NCBI GenBank assembly: GCA_003601725.1
Contig: PIYJ01000012.1
Location: 1-21,121, forward strand
DNA: 21,121 bases
Reading direction: 5' to 3'
DNA from: Candidatus Bathyarchaeota archaeon
GTDB taxonomy: Archaea > Thermoproteota > Bathyarchaeia > Bathyarchaeales > DTEX01
Part shown: one piece after another, positions 13,418 through 21,121 of the stretch
Numbering within the stretch: position 1 is the first letter of the stretch
Layout: every line of letters starts with the position of its first letter
Notes under the pieces: generated by a model
What the model was told of the DNA's origin: nothing
Seen by the model: the letters and a program-made list of their open reading frames with translations, nothing else
The model's database searches: none
Translations under genes and position numbers: made by a program

Positions 13418-15457
13418 ATGACGGAGGTTATTATAGATAAACCGCAGGAAAGGTTTCAAATCGTCCTAAAGTCGGATAAGTATCGCGAAAGAATATCTCA
13501 GATGGCGTTAAACGGTTCAACCTCGCTGGTTATAGATTTTGAGGATATTCTCGTCGCAGATAGTAGGCTGGCGGAGGGCCTACTTGAAAATCCAGATGAA
13601 TATTTGGAGTATGGAAATAACGCTGCTTTCGATCAGCTTCAAATACAAGACCCAGAGTATGCTGAGAAGGTTAGAGAGCAAGGGATCACCGTTAGGATAA
13701 GAGGCATCCCCTATGTGACTCCCCTAAGGGTTCTAAGCTCCAAGCATATAGGCAAGCTAGTTATGATCGAGGGGATCGTGATACGTGCAACGAATGTTAG
13801 GCCGCTGGTCACGAAAGCCGTCTTCAGATGTAAGAGATGCGATGAATCGATAGAGCTTCCCCAGACTGGAACATTCTTAACTTTTCCGTCTAGATGCCCA
13901 AACCCGGACTGCAGAGCAACTGGAAGATTCGATTTCATCCAGGAAGAGTCTGAATTCGTCGATTCGCAGGAGATTCGAATCCAAGAGTACCCAGAGGAAT
14001 TGCCCCCGGGGCAGACGCCTCGTTCACTGAACATTCAGCTCGTAGGAAGAGACATTGTAGATGTCGCTCAGCCTGGTGACCGCGTCTATGTAATAGGCAT
14101 CGTTAGAGCTGAAGCTAGATCATATCCAAGAACGGGGAAACTAAGGGCGTTCGGTCTTTACTTGGATGCTAATTTCATTGACACTAGAGGAAAGGAACCA
14201 GAATCCATAGAGATCACCCCTGAAGAGGAACAGAAGATACTTGAGATCGCTAAGGACCCCGATGTCCACGAGAAGATCATCCGTTCCATCGCGCCGTCAA
14301 TTTATGGGTATGAACACATAAAGGAAGCTATAATGTACCTGCTCTTCGGAGGGGTTCCTAAGCATCTACCAGACATAAACATCAGGGGAGAACTTAACAT
14401 ACTGCTCGTCGGGGACCCTGGAACCGCGAAGTCCCAGATGCTCAGATACGTGCCTAGAATTGCCCCCAGAGGGCTCTACACTAGTGGAAGGGGAACTACA
14501 GCTGCGGGTTTGACAGCTGCTGTTCTGCCTAGCTCCGCGGGCGGCATGACGCTTGAAGCTGGAGCTCTCGTTCTAGCCGATCGAGGCATAGCCTGTATCG
14601 ATGAGATTGATAAGATGCGCCCCGAGGATAGGGTTGCCATTCACGAGGCGATGGAGCAGCATACCATTTCAATCGCGAAGGGAGGAATCGTCGCTACTTT
14701 GAACGCTCGGGCAGCTATCCTCGCCGCTGCAAATCCTGCTCTGGGGAGATACGACGCCTATAGGACCGTTGCCGAAAATATCTCTCTGCCCATTACGATA
14801 CTCTCAAGATTCGACTTGATCTTCGTCTTGAGGGATGTCCCGGAGAGGGAACGTGACTCCAAAATGAGCGAGCATATTCTGGAACTGCATAGAAGACGTG
14901 CGTCTCCAGTGGAGCCTGTTATTCCTCCGGATCTTCTAAGGAAGTATGTTGCCTATGCGAGAGGCATAAACCCTGTTTTAACCCCTGAGGCTATGGCGCG
15001 TCTTAAGGAGTTCTATATGGAGATGCGTTCCGCCAGTGAGTCTGAGGGTTCTCCTATTGCTATAACTGCGCGTCAGTTGGAGTCTCTGGTTAGAATTGCG
15101 GAGGCTAGGGCTCGTGCTGCTCTTCGAGATCGCGTTTTAGCGGAGGATGCTGAGCATGCAATTGCGATTATGAAGCGGTCGCTTGAGGAGGCAGGCATCG
15201 ACATATCCTCTCATAAAATCGATATTGACATAATCATGACCGGGAAGCCTAAGAGCCTTCAGGATAAGCTCCGTTTGGTTCTTAATGTTCTAGTTGAGAT
15301 GGAGAGGGACACCGGAGTGGTTAAGAGATCCGATCTCATCGAAAGACTTACAACAGAGTATGAGCTTATGAGAGCTGAAGCTGAAAGATTAATAGGTCAG
15401 CTAATCAGGGAAGGCACGATTTACGAGCCGAGAAATGGATATCTAAAGAAGACTTGA
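13418..15457 (+). CDS. mcm: Minichromosome maintenance replicative helicase MCM
   Basis: 679 residues from ATG 13418. MCM is the hexameric 3'-5' ATP-driven helicase of archaeal replication forks. Order: N-terminal domain; zinc site C138-x2-C141-x18-C160-x4-C165; OB-fold with hairpin; AAA+ domain with Walker A GDPGTAKS (332-339), Walker B IDEID (394-398), sensor 1 in AAANP (437-441) and arginine finger S-R464-F; then a C-terminal winged helix (about 605-679). No intein is present. ATG 13379 (adding 13 residues) is possible but lies inside gins23 and has no ribosome-binding site, whereas 13418 follows GGGGAAAAGG and sits 13 bases after the gins23 stop. The downstream hel308 start is also 13 bases away, so the three genes should form one transcript. 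Confidence 0.97.
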   Translation: MTEVIIDKPQERFQIVLKSDKYRERISQMALNGSTSLVIDFEDILVADSRLAEGLLENPDEYLEYGNNAAFDQLQIQDPEYAEKVREQGITVRIRGIPYVTPLRVLSSKHIGKLVMIEGIVIRATNVRPLVTKAVFRCKRCDESIELPQTGTFLTFPSRCPNPDCRATGRFDFIQEESEFVDSQEIRIQEYPEELPPGQTPRSLNIQLVGRDIVDVAQPGDRVYVIGIVRAEARSYPRTGKLRAFGLYLDANFIDTRGKEPESIEITPEEEQKILEIAKDPDVHEKIIRSIAPSIYGYEHIKEAIMYLLFGGVPKHLPDINIRGELNILLVGDPGTAKSQMLRYVPRIAPRGLYTSGRGTTAAGLTAAVLPSSAGGMTLEAGALVLADRGIACIDEIDKMRPEDRVAIHEAMEQHTISIAKGGIVATLNARAAILAAANPALGRYDAYRTVAENISLPITILSRFDLIFVLRDVPERERDSKMSEHILELHRRRASPVEPVIPPDLLRKYVAYARGINPVLTPEAMARLKEFYMEMRSASESEGSPIAITARQLESLVRIAEARARAALRDRVLAEDAEHAIAIMKRSLEEAGIDISSHKIDIDIIMTGKPKSLQDKLRLVLNVLVEMERDTGVVKRSDLIERLTTEYELMRAEAERLIGQLIREGTIYEPRNGYLKKT

Positions 15458-15470
15458 AAAGGGCTAAGAC

Positions 15471-17711
15471 TTGCTTTGTAAAGAATTAAGGATACCCGAG
15501 CAGGCAAAGAATCTGCTGATAAATTCCGGAATATCGGAGCTTTTTCCACCTCAAGTGGAGGCCATCAGAGCTGGGGCTCTTGAAGGAAAAAACCTTCTAC
15601 TTGCAAGTCCAACGGCTTCTGGGAAGACCCTCGTCGCTGAGCTCTGCGCCCTTAAGCATATACTTGAGAAGGAGGGAAAGGTTCTTTATCTTTCACCGCT
15701 GAGGGCTCTTGCCAGTGAGAAATATTCAGAATTCAAGAAATATGAGGCTTTGATGAAGCCTAATGGCAGACGAATCAAGGTTGGGATAAGCACAGGTGAC
15801 CTTGATAGTAGTGATCCGTGGCTTGGAAGATTTGATATTATAATTGCTACGAATGAGAAGTGCGATTCGCTTCTGCGTCATAGAGCTCCATGGATCGATG
15901 ACCTTTCACTTGTGGTTGCCGATGAGATCCATCTACTGAACGATGTAGATCGAGGGCCGACGCTTGAGATTGTGCTTGCCCGCCTACGCCAAGTAAACCC
16001 CGATGTGCAGCTGCTTGCCTTAAGCGCCACGGTAAGCAACGTAGAGGACATCGCGGAGTGGCTCAACGCTATTCCCGTCACTACACAGTGGAGACCCGTG
16101 AAGCTCCGAGAAGGCGTCTTAATGGGGACTGAGATCCAATTTAAGGACGGCGGGTCAACGAGGATCAAGAAGAGAGTAAGTCATCCAGCGATAAATCTGG
16201 CTTTGCATGGCATTCAGCAGGGTGGGCAGGTCTTGATCTTTACGTCGACTAGGAGGAACGCTGTAAGCCTGGCTAGGAAGGCAGCTTCAAAGGTTGATGA
16301 ATTACTTTCGAAGGTTACAAAGCGCTCGTTGGAACGGATCGCCGAATCGATAATCTCCTCCAGCGAGAGAACAAGGATAAGCGATCTGCTTGCGGACCTC
16401 GTTAAGCATGGGGTGGCCTTTCATCATGCGGGTCTATCCTCGGCGCATAGAAGAATTCTTGAGGATGCTTTTCGAGATGGAAGGATCAAGGCTTTGACTG
16501 CGACTCCCACGCTTGCTTTTGGGGTTAATCTGCCTGCTAGGATGGTGGTTATAAGCGATTATAGGCGGTATGAACCGGGATATGGCTATTACCCGATAAG
16601 TGTGCTTGAGTATAAACAGATGGTTGGACGTGCGGGAAGGCCGAAGTATGATGAGATTGGAGAATCAGTCTTAATCGCAAAGACCGAAGAAGAGAGGGAT
16701 TATCTCTTCGCAAGTTTCGTCCTCGCGAAGCCGGAGAGGATATGGTCAAAGCTCGGGGTTGAAAGAATCCTTAGATCTCATGTGTTAGCGACTATAGCTT
16801 CCGAGTTTGCTCGTTCAGAACAGGGAATATACGATTTTTTTGGGCGAACCCTCTATGCGTATCAGTATGATCTGCGGGCGATAAAGGGCCTCATCGCTAA
16901 GATCCTCAAGTTTCTTTACAGGGAGGAGATGATAAGGGTTGAGGGAGCTGAGATTCGAGCTACACGTTTCGGAAGAAGGGTCTCTCAATTATACATCGAT
17001 CCTCTATCAGCGATCATCATAAGAGAAGGATTACTCAACAGAGCGCCGAGAATAAGCGAGATAAGCTTCCTCCACATGGTTGCGCATACGCCGGACATGT
17101 TTCCTAGACTCAGATGCTCCAGCAAAGAGATCGACAGAGTATCCGTCTTTCTGGAGAAGCATAGAGATGAATTGATGTTTGAGGAGCCGAATGAATGGGC
17201 GGACAGCATAGCCTACGAGGAATTCCTAGGTGAAGTTAAAGCCGCATGGGTTCTGAAATCTTGGATCGACGAGAAAAGTGAAGATGAGATAATCGAGATG
17301 TTCGGGGTGGAACCGGGCGATCTTTATCGCCTAATCTCAACGAGTGATTGGCTTCTCTATGCAACTCAAGAATTGGCGAAGCTGCTAGGCCAAAAAGACG
17401 TTTTGCCCAGAATCGCGGAGCTCCGCGAGAGAGTCGTTAAGGGAGTCAAGCCGGAACTGATCCCGCTGGCGAGGCTTGAAGGAATAGGAAGAGCTCGAGC
17501 TCGAGTTATGTATAATGCTGGTTTCAGAACGATAGAGGATCTTCGGAAGGCTTCAATCAGAGATCTTTCAGATCTTCCACTAATAGGCTTGAGAATCGCG
17601 AAGAGGATCAAAGAGCAGGTAGGCGGATTCTTTAAACGTAAAGAGTGGGAGAGGGTCTCAAAGGCAAAAGAGGCTGAGCAGCAGGCTCTGACAGAATATT
17701 ATGACGAGTAG
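15471..17711 (+). CDS. hel308: Hel308-family superfamily 2 DNA helicase
   Basis: 746 residues, close to the usual length or slightly long. Hel308 is a 3'-5' helicase that unwinds lagging strands at stalled or forked DNA and is related to human HELQ. Motifs: Q-motif LFPPQ (24-28), Walker A SPTASGKT (46-53), DEIH (151-154), SAT (185-187), GVAFHHAGL (314-322), and motif VI QMVGRAGR (383-390). These are followed by the winged helix and ratchet domains and a C-terminal helix-hairpin-helix region (about 663-717, LARLEGIGRARA and DLPLIGLRIAKRI). TTG start at 15471, chosen because AAAAGGG lies about 8 bases upstream and the protein begins in the family's usual ELRIPE region. It is the third gene of the gins23-mcm operon, which ties fork repair to the replicative helicase. 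Confidence 0.95.
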   Translation: MLCKELRIPEQAKNLLINSGISELFPPQVEAIRAGALEGKNLLLASPTASGKTLVAELCALKHILEKEGKVLYLSPLRALASEKYSEFKKYEALMKPNGRRIKVGISTGDLDSSDPWLGRFDIIIATNEKCDSLLRHRAPWIDDLSLVVADEIHLLNDVDRGPTLEIVLARLRQVNPDVQLLALSATVSNVEDIAEWLNAIPVTTQWRPVKLREGVLMGTEIQFKDGGSTRIKKRVSHPAINLALHGIQQGGQVLIFTSTRRNAVSLARKAASKVDELLSKVTKRSLERIAESIISSSERTRISDLLADLVKHGVAFHHAGLSSAHRRILEDAFRDGRIKALTATPTLAFGVNLPARMVVISDYRRYEPGYGYYPISVLEYKQMVGRAGRPKYDEIGESVLIAKTEEERDYLFASFVLAKPERIWSKLGVERILRSHVLATIASEFARSEQGIYDFFGRTLYAYQYDLRAIKGLIAKILKFLYREEMIRVEGAEIRATRFGRRVSQLYIDPLSAIIIREGLLNRAPRISEISFLHMVAHTPDMFPRLRCSSKEIDRVSVFLEKHRDELMFEEPNEWADSIAYEEFLGEVKAAWVLKSWIDEKSEDEIIEMFGVEPGDLYRLISTSDWLLYATQELAKLLGQKDVLPRIAELRERVVKGVKPELIPLARLEGIGRARARVMYNAGFRTIEDLRKASIRDLSDLPLIGLRIAKRIKEQVGGFFKRKEWERVSKAKEAEQQALTEYYDE

Positions 17712-17729
17712 CAATTCACAAGAGACAAT

Positions 17730-17740
17730 CTTAAATAAAT
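17730..17740 (+). promoter_or_regulatory. TATA box for the GH127 gene
   Basis: CTTAAATAAAT in the 72-base gap after hel308 predicts transcription start near 17760 and a leader of about 24 bases with AGGAG (17773-17777) 6 bases before the ATG. This separates the sugar gene from the replication operon. Confidence 0.5.
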
Positions 17741-17783
17741 CCTTTAGGTAAGTTAGCCTTTCTATATCATTTAGGAGTTAAAG

Positions 17784-19679
17784 ATGAAAGCTCGTGGAAA
17801 CACTTTTGTTGTGGATACAACGAATAGTCCCTACGCAAAGCTTCGTCCCGTTCCAATAGAGAATGTACATCTTGAAGATTCTTTTTGGGCTCCTCGGATC
17901 TCTATGATTCGCGAGAAGACCATTCCTAGTCAACATGAGATTATTGAAGAAACGGGGAGACTTTTCAATTTCAGACGTGCCTCTGGGAAAGAAAGAGGAG
18001 GATTCAGAGGGCTTTACTTTAACGATTCAGATGTCTACAAATGGGTTGAAGCAGCGGCATTCTCTCTGGCTGCTGGGCGAAATGATGACTTACATAGATT
18101 GACGAGGCAAACAATCCTAGAGATCATATCTGCGCAGGATGATGACGGCTATTTGAACACGTACTTCACATTCGATAATAAGAAGAAGCGATGGACCAAC
18201 CTAAGGGACATGCATGAACTCTACTGTGCGGGTCACCTCATTCAAGCGGCAATCGCATACTACCGTGCGACTGGAGAACATGAGCTTATAGATGCTGCTT
18301 GCCGATTCGCCGATCATATCGATGAGACTTTCAGACTTGGCAAGAGAGATGGGACGCCGGGCCATCCGGAGATAGAGATGGCGCTTGTCGAGCTATATCG
18401 CCTGACAGGAAAGAGAAGGTACCTCGAGCTCTCCAAGTTCTTCCTTGATAATCGTGGAAAGGGACTCATTGGAGGGAGCCCATATCACATAGATCACAAA
18501 CCATTCCGAGAATTAGATGAAATCGTTGGACATGCTGTTCGTTCAGTTTATCTGAACTGTGGAGCTGCAGACCTCTACATGGAGATTGGGGATGAGAGAC
18601 TGCTGGAAGCGTTGTTTCATCTCTGGCGCAGCATGACTGAACGTAAAATGTATATTACAGGCGGGATAGGGTCCCGTTATGTCGGGGAGTCCTTTGGGGA
18701 AGATTATGAACTGCCCAACGTAACGGCATATGCAGAGACTTGCGCGGCGATAGCCAATGTAATGTGGAACTGGAGGATGCTTCTGATCACTGGAGAAGCA
18801 AGATTCGCTGATGTTATGGAGCTTGCCCTCTATAATGGAGTATTAGCAGGGATCTCGATTGACGGCGAAGAATATTTCTATGTGAACCCCCTTGCTGATC
18901 GAGGAACCCATCGCCGTCAACGCTGGTTCAAATGTGCATGTTGCCCACCTAACATCGCTAGGTTACTTGCCTCGATCCCCGGATATTTCTACAGCATCTC
19001 CTCTGAAGGAATATGGCTTCACCTATATGCGCAGGGCAAGGTGAGCATCGACGTGAATGGAGTATCGGTTAAGCTCACTCAGTGGACGAGATATCCTTGG
19101 GATGGAGACGTCAAGATTATGGTTCAGCCTGAAACGGAGAGTTCGTTCAGCATGTTTCTACGAATCCCCGGATGGTCTCGGAAACCTAAGGTTCTCGTTA
19201 ATGATCAACCGATTGATCAACCCTTAAGTGCTGGGAGCTACTTGGAGATACGGCGTCTCTGGAAGCATGGAGATATCATTCAGCTCGTTTTACCGATGCC
19301 GATAGAACAAATAGTCTGCAATCCACGCGTCATGGAAAATCAAGATCGCGTTGCATTGAAGCGTGGACCGCTGATCTACTGTGTGGAGCAAGTGGATAAC
19401 CCAGATTTCGACGTATGGAATCTAATTCTGCCTTTGGATTCAAAGATGGAGGCGAAGTGGGAGCCGAGCCTTCTTAACGGCGTAGTAATCATTTCGGGAG
19501 AAGCCTACGCTGCAGATGATGAAATCGACGGTCAACTATATCGAGTGGAAACTTCTTCCTCTGTAAAGATGCGAAGGGTCAAGTTCACTGCCATTCCCTA
19601 CTTTGCTTGGGCAAACCGTGAACCTGGACCTATGACGGTGTGGATTAGATCTTTGATGCTTCCACATCAAGCGACGTAG
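17784..19679 (+). CDS. GH127 family glycosidase, beta-L-arabinofuranosidase-like (DUF1680)
   Basis: 631 residues, similar to the well-studied HypBA1 enzyme: an (alpha/alpha)6 barrel followed by beta-sandwich domains (from about residue 410). Members release beta-L-arabinofuranose from plant glycans by a cysteine nucleophile next to a zinc site. The site is intact here: E318 and C320 (AYAETCA) and C386-C387 (WFKCACCPPN). C386 is the expected nucleophile, and E302 (VGESFGEDYE), sixteen residues before E318, matches the acid/base position. There is no signal peptide, so it probably acts in the cytoplasm. Start supported by AGGAG 6 bases upstream. It has its own promoter and is followed by a sulfatase-type gene, which suggests use of a complex plant or algal glycan. 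Substrates in this large family vary, so arabinose specificity is only likely. Confidence 0.92.
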   Translation: MKARGNTFVVDTTNSPYAKLRPVPIENVHLEDSFWAPRISMIREKTIPSQHEIIEETGRLFNFRRASGKERGGFRGLYFNDSDVYKWVEAAAFSLAAGRNDDLHRLTRQTILEIISAQDDDGYLNTYFTFDNKKKRWTNLRDMHELYCAGHLIQAAIAYYRATGEHELIDAACRFADHIDETFRLGKRDGTPGHPEIEMALVELYRLTGKRRYLELSKFFLDNRGKGLIGGSPYHIDHKPFRELDEIVGHAVRSVYLNCGAADLYMEIGDERLLEALFHLWRSMTERKMYITGGIGSRYVGESFGEDYELPNVTAYAETCAAIANVMWNWRMLLITGEARFADVMELALYNGVLAGISIDGEEYFYVNPLADRGTHRRQRWFKCACCPPNIARLLASIPGYFYSISSEGIWLHLYAQGKVSIDVNGVSVKLTQWTRYPWDGDVKIMVQPETESSFSMFLRIPGWSRKPKVLVNDQPIDQPLSAGSYLEIRRLWKHGDIIQLVLPMPIEQIVCNPRVMENQDRVALKRGPLIYCVEQVDNPDFDVWNLILPLDSKMEAKWEPSLLNGVVIISGEAYAADDEIDGQLYRVETSSSVKMRRVKFTAIPYFAWANREPGPMTVWIRSLMLPHQAT

Positions 19680-19829
19680 TGCCCAGAATTCTAAAAAGAT
19701 GGTATGAACAACCGCAACATGAATGGGAGAAAGCACATACAAAGATGTACGTGCCTATGTGTACCGTTTTTTCTGCACAAATCATTCAGCTATGAAGCAG
19801 AGGCGGCAAGAGTCTTCTAAAAACTCGTC

Positions 19830-19842
19830 ATATTTATTTATC
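19830..19842 (+). promoter_or_regulatory. TATA-like box for the sulfatase-family gene
   Basis: ATATTTATTTATC lies about 40-65 bases ahead of the two possible starts. It predicts transcription start near 19865 and supports a short leader holding GGAG before the ATG at 19896. Confidence 0.45.
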
Positions 19843-19895
19843 AATCTTTCTAAGTCTTAACATCAAAGAAAAAGCATAAAATGGAGCCTGATCGA

Positions 19896-21121
19896 ATGAA
19901 TGTTATTGTGCTTATGGAGGATAGTCTGCGAAAAGATCATCTCGGATGCTACGGAAACAAGTGGATTAAAACCCCGAACATAGACAAGTTTGCCTCCGAC
20001 TCTATAATTTTCGACTTTGCCTACGCTGAAGGTCTGCCTACGATACCTGTCAGGGTCGCCATGCTCACGGGACGATACACATTACCCTTCAGAGGATGGC
20101 AGCCTCTTGAACAGTTGGATATGGTGCTTCCTGAGATTTTGTGGGATAAAGGCGTCACTACGGCTTTGATATCCGACACTTATCATATGCATAAGCCTCA
20201 GATGGGTTTCAGCAGGGGATTCGATTATGTAGAGTGGATCAGAGGGCAGGAAAGCGACCCGTGGATTGTGGATCCAGACGTGAAGGTTGACCTATCAAAG
20301 TACAGCGAAAAGAATTGGCATCCCGCATATTTCGGTCAACCACCCAGCATAGTTAAGAGACAGTTTATGCAGTATCTCAAGAACAGGGCGCACTGGAAAA
20401 GCGAGGAGGATCATCACATAGCGCAGGTGATCAAATCTTCCATCAGATGGCTTGAGGATAAAGTCTCCAATGGAAAACGTGACCGGCTTTTCCTTATGAT
20501 TGACAGCTTTGATCCTCATGAGCCTTGGGACCCTCCAAGCGAGTATCTTGACTTGTATCCTGTGCCTGAGTATGATGGGCTTCCGATAACTTGGGGCGGC
20601 GGATCAGTTGAGGATTGGACCTTAGCTGAGATCCGTCATGTTAGAGCTCAGTACGCCGGGACAGTTACGCTTTGCGATAAGTGGACGGGGATGCTCTTTG
20701 AAAAGATCGATGAATTGGGGCTTCTGGAGAACACTGCGATAATATTTCTCTCAGATCACGGTGAGCCTTTAGGTGAGCATGGGATTATCAAGAAGGTTAG
20801 GCCATGGCCATATGATGAGCTCTCACATATACCATTCATCATTCGCCTTCCAGACAAGATGGGACTTAAAGGTAAACGCATCGGCTCATTCGTTGGAGTT
20901 CAAGATTTGGCTCCAACAGTCCTGAAGCTCTTCGAGATAGACGTGCCGAAAATAATGCAAGGTAGAGATCTTCTCCCAGTGATTCAAGACAAGGAAGAAG
21001 GAAAGGATTTCGAAATAAGCGGTTTCCATGGAAGATCATGGAGCATAAGAGACAAAGAGTGGAGCTTCTATCTCTGGCTTGGACCTAGAATGGCAGGGGC
21101 TAAGGAGAAGCCTGAGCTCTA
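19896..21121 (+). CDS. Sulfatase-family (alkaline phosphatase superfamily) hydrolase, partial, C-terminus beyond right edge
   Basis: About 408 residues to the window edge with no stop. Sulfatase fold: MNVIVLMEDSLRKDHLGCYG at 1-20 with acidic metal ligands E8-D9 (usually D-D); KTPNIDKFA; the active-site segment T49-I-P51-V-R53-V-A-M-L-T-G59; DSFDPHEPWDPP; and FLSDHGE with D287-H288. In sulfatases the first residue of C/S-x-P-x-R is turned into formylglycine; here it is Thr, which cannot be. The protein may be a phosphoesterase-like relative, or a group of 'sulfatases' that works differently. I chose ATG 19896 because GGAG lies 9 bases before it and the family usually starts with M-N-V; ATG 19881 would add five residues. 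It follows the GH127 gene by about 200 bases and has its own TATA-like box. Cytoplasmic by lack of a signal peptide. Confidence 0.9.
   Translation, partial: MNVIVLMEDSLRKDHLGCYGNKWIKTPNIDKFASDSIIFDFAYAEGLPTIPVRVAMLTGRYTLPFRGWQPLEQLDMVLPEILWDKGVTTALISDTYHMHKPQMGFSRGFDYVEWIRGQESDPWIVDPDVKVDLSKYSEKNWHPAYFGQPPSIVKRQFMQYLKNRAHWKSEEDHHIAQVIKSSIRWLEDKVSNGKRDRLFLMIDSFDPHEPWDPPSEYLDLYPVPEYDGLPITWGGGSVEDWTLAEIRHVRAQYAGTVTLCDKWTGMLFEKIDELGLLENTAIIFLSDHGEPLGEHGIIKKVRPWPYDELSHIPFIIRLPDKMGLKGKRIGSFVGVQDLAPTVLKLFEIDVPKIMQGRDLLPVIQDKEEGKDFEISGFHGRSWSIRDKEWSFYLWLGPRMAGAKEKPEL

Overview
The window looks archaeal. The evidence is an archaeal-type DnaG primase, an MCM with its Gins23 partner gene, a Hel308 helicase, a family-B DNA polymerase, an archaeal NMN adenylyltransferase, a DUF99 protein, and TATA-like boxes about 25-60 bases ahead of many starts. 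The gene mix would fit a Bathyarchaeia-like or other TACK-type lineage, probably from a metagenome, but nothing here fixes the taxon. I see no rRNA, tRNA, CRISPR array, insertion sequence or integrase.

Layout. (1) 1-265: the 5' part of a minus-strand 4Fe-4S dicluster protein that runs off the left edge. (2) 627-4457: plus-strand genes, mostly with their own promoters: a 90-aa PepSY-like protein, a GH29 alpha-L-fucosidase, the tRNA methyltransferase TrmO, an RraA-family aldolase-like protein and an iron-sulfur flavoprotein. (3) 4571-5935: a minus-strand NAD-dependent GH4 glycosidase with a CHGH motif. (4) 6194-7588: nadM (plus), whose conserved N-terminus has no ordinary start codon, meeting proC (minus) tail to tail with a 12-base overlap and a 9-bp hairpin at the junction. 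(5) 7784-17711: a replication and repair block. polB (plus) converges on a minus-strand series of DUF99 protein, small TOPRIM protein and dnaG. Across a 425-base divergent region lies the plus-strand operon gins23-mcm-hel308. (6) 17784-21121: a GH127 beta-L-arabinofuranosidase-like enzyme and a sulfatase-family protein cut by the right edge.

Working together. Gins23 and MCM are parts of the replicative helicase. DnaG belongs to the archaeal exosome and may also prime. Hel308 remodels stalled forks. The PolB is the most striking gene: polymerase motifs A, B and C are intact, but all three exonuclease motifs have lost their acidic residues, so it should polymerise without proofreading. The sugar genes (GH29, GH4, GH127, sulfatase-like, perhaps the RraA-like aldolase) show no signal peptides. 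They fit intracellular breakdown of imported oligosaccharides from a complex, possibly fucosylated, arabinosylated, uronic-acid-bearing or sulfated glycan. They are scattered single genes, not one polysaccharide-utilisation operon.
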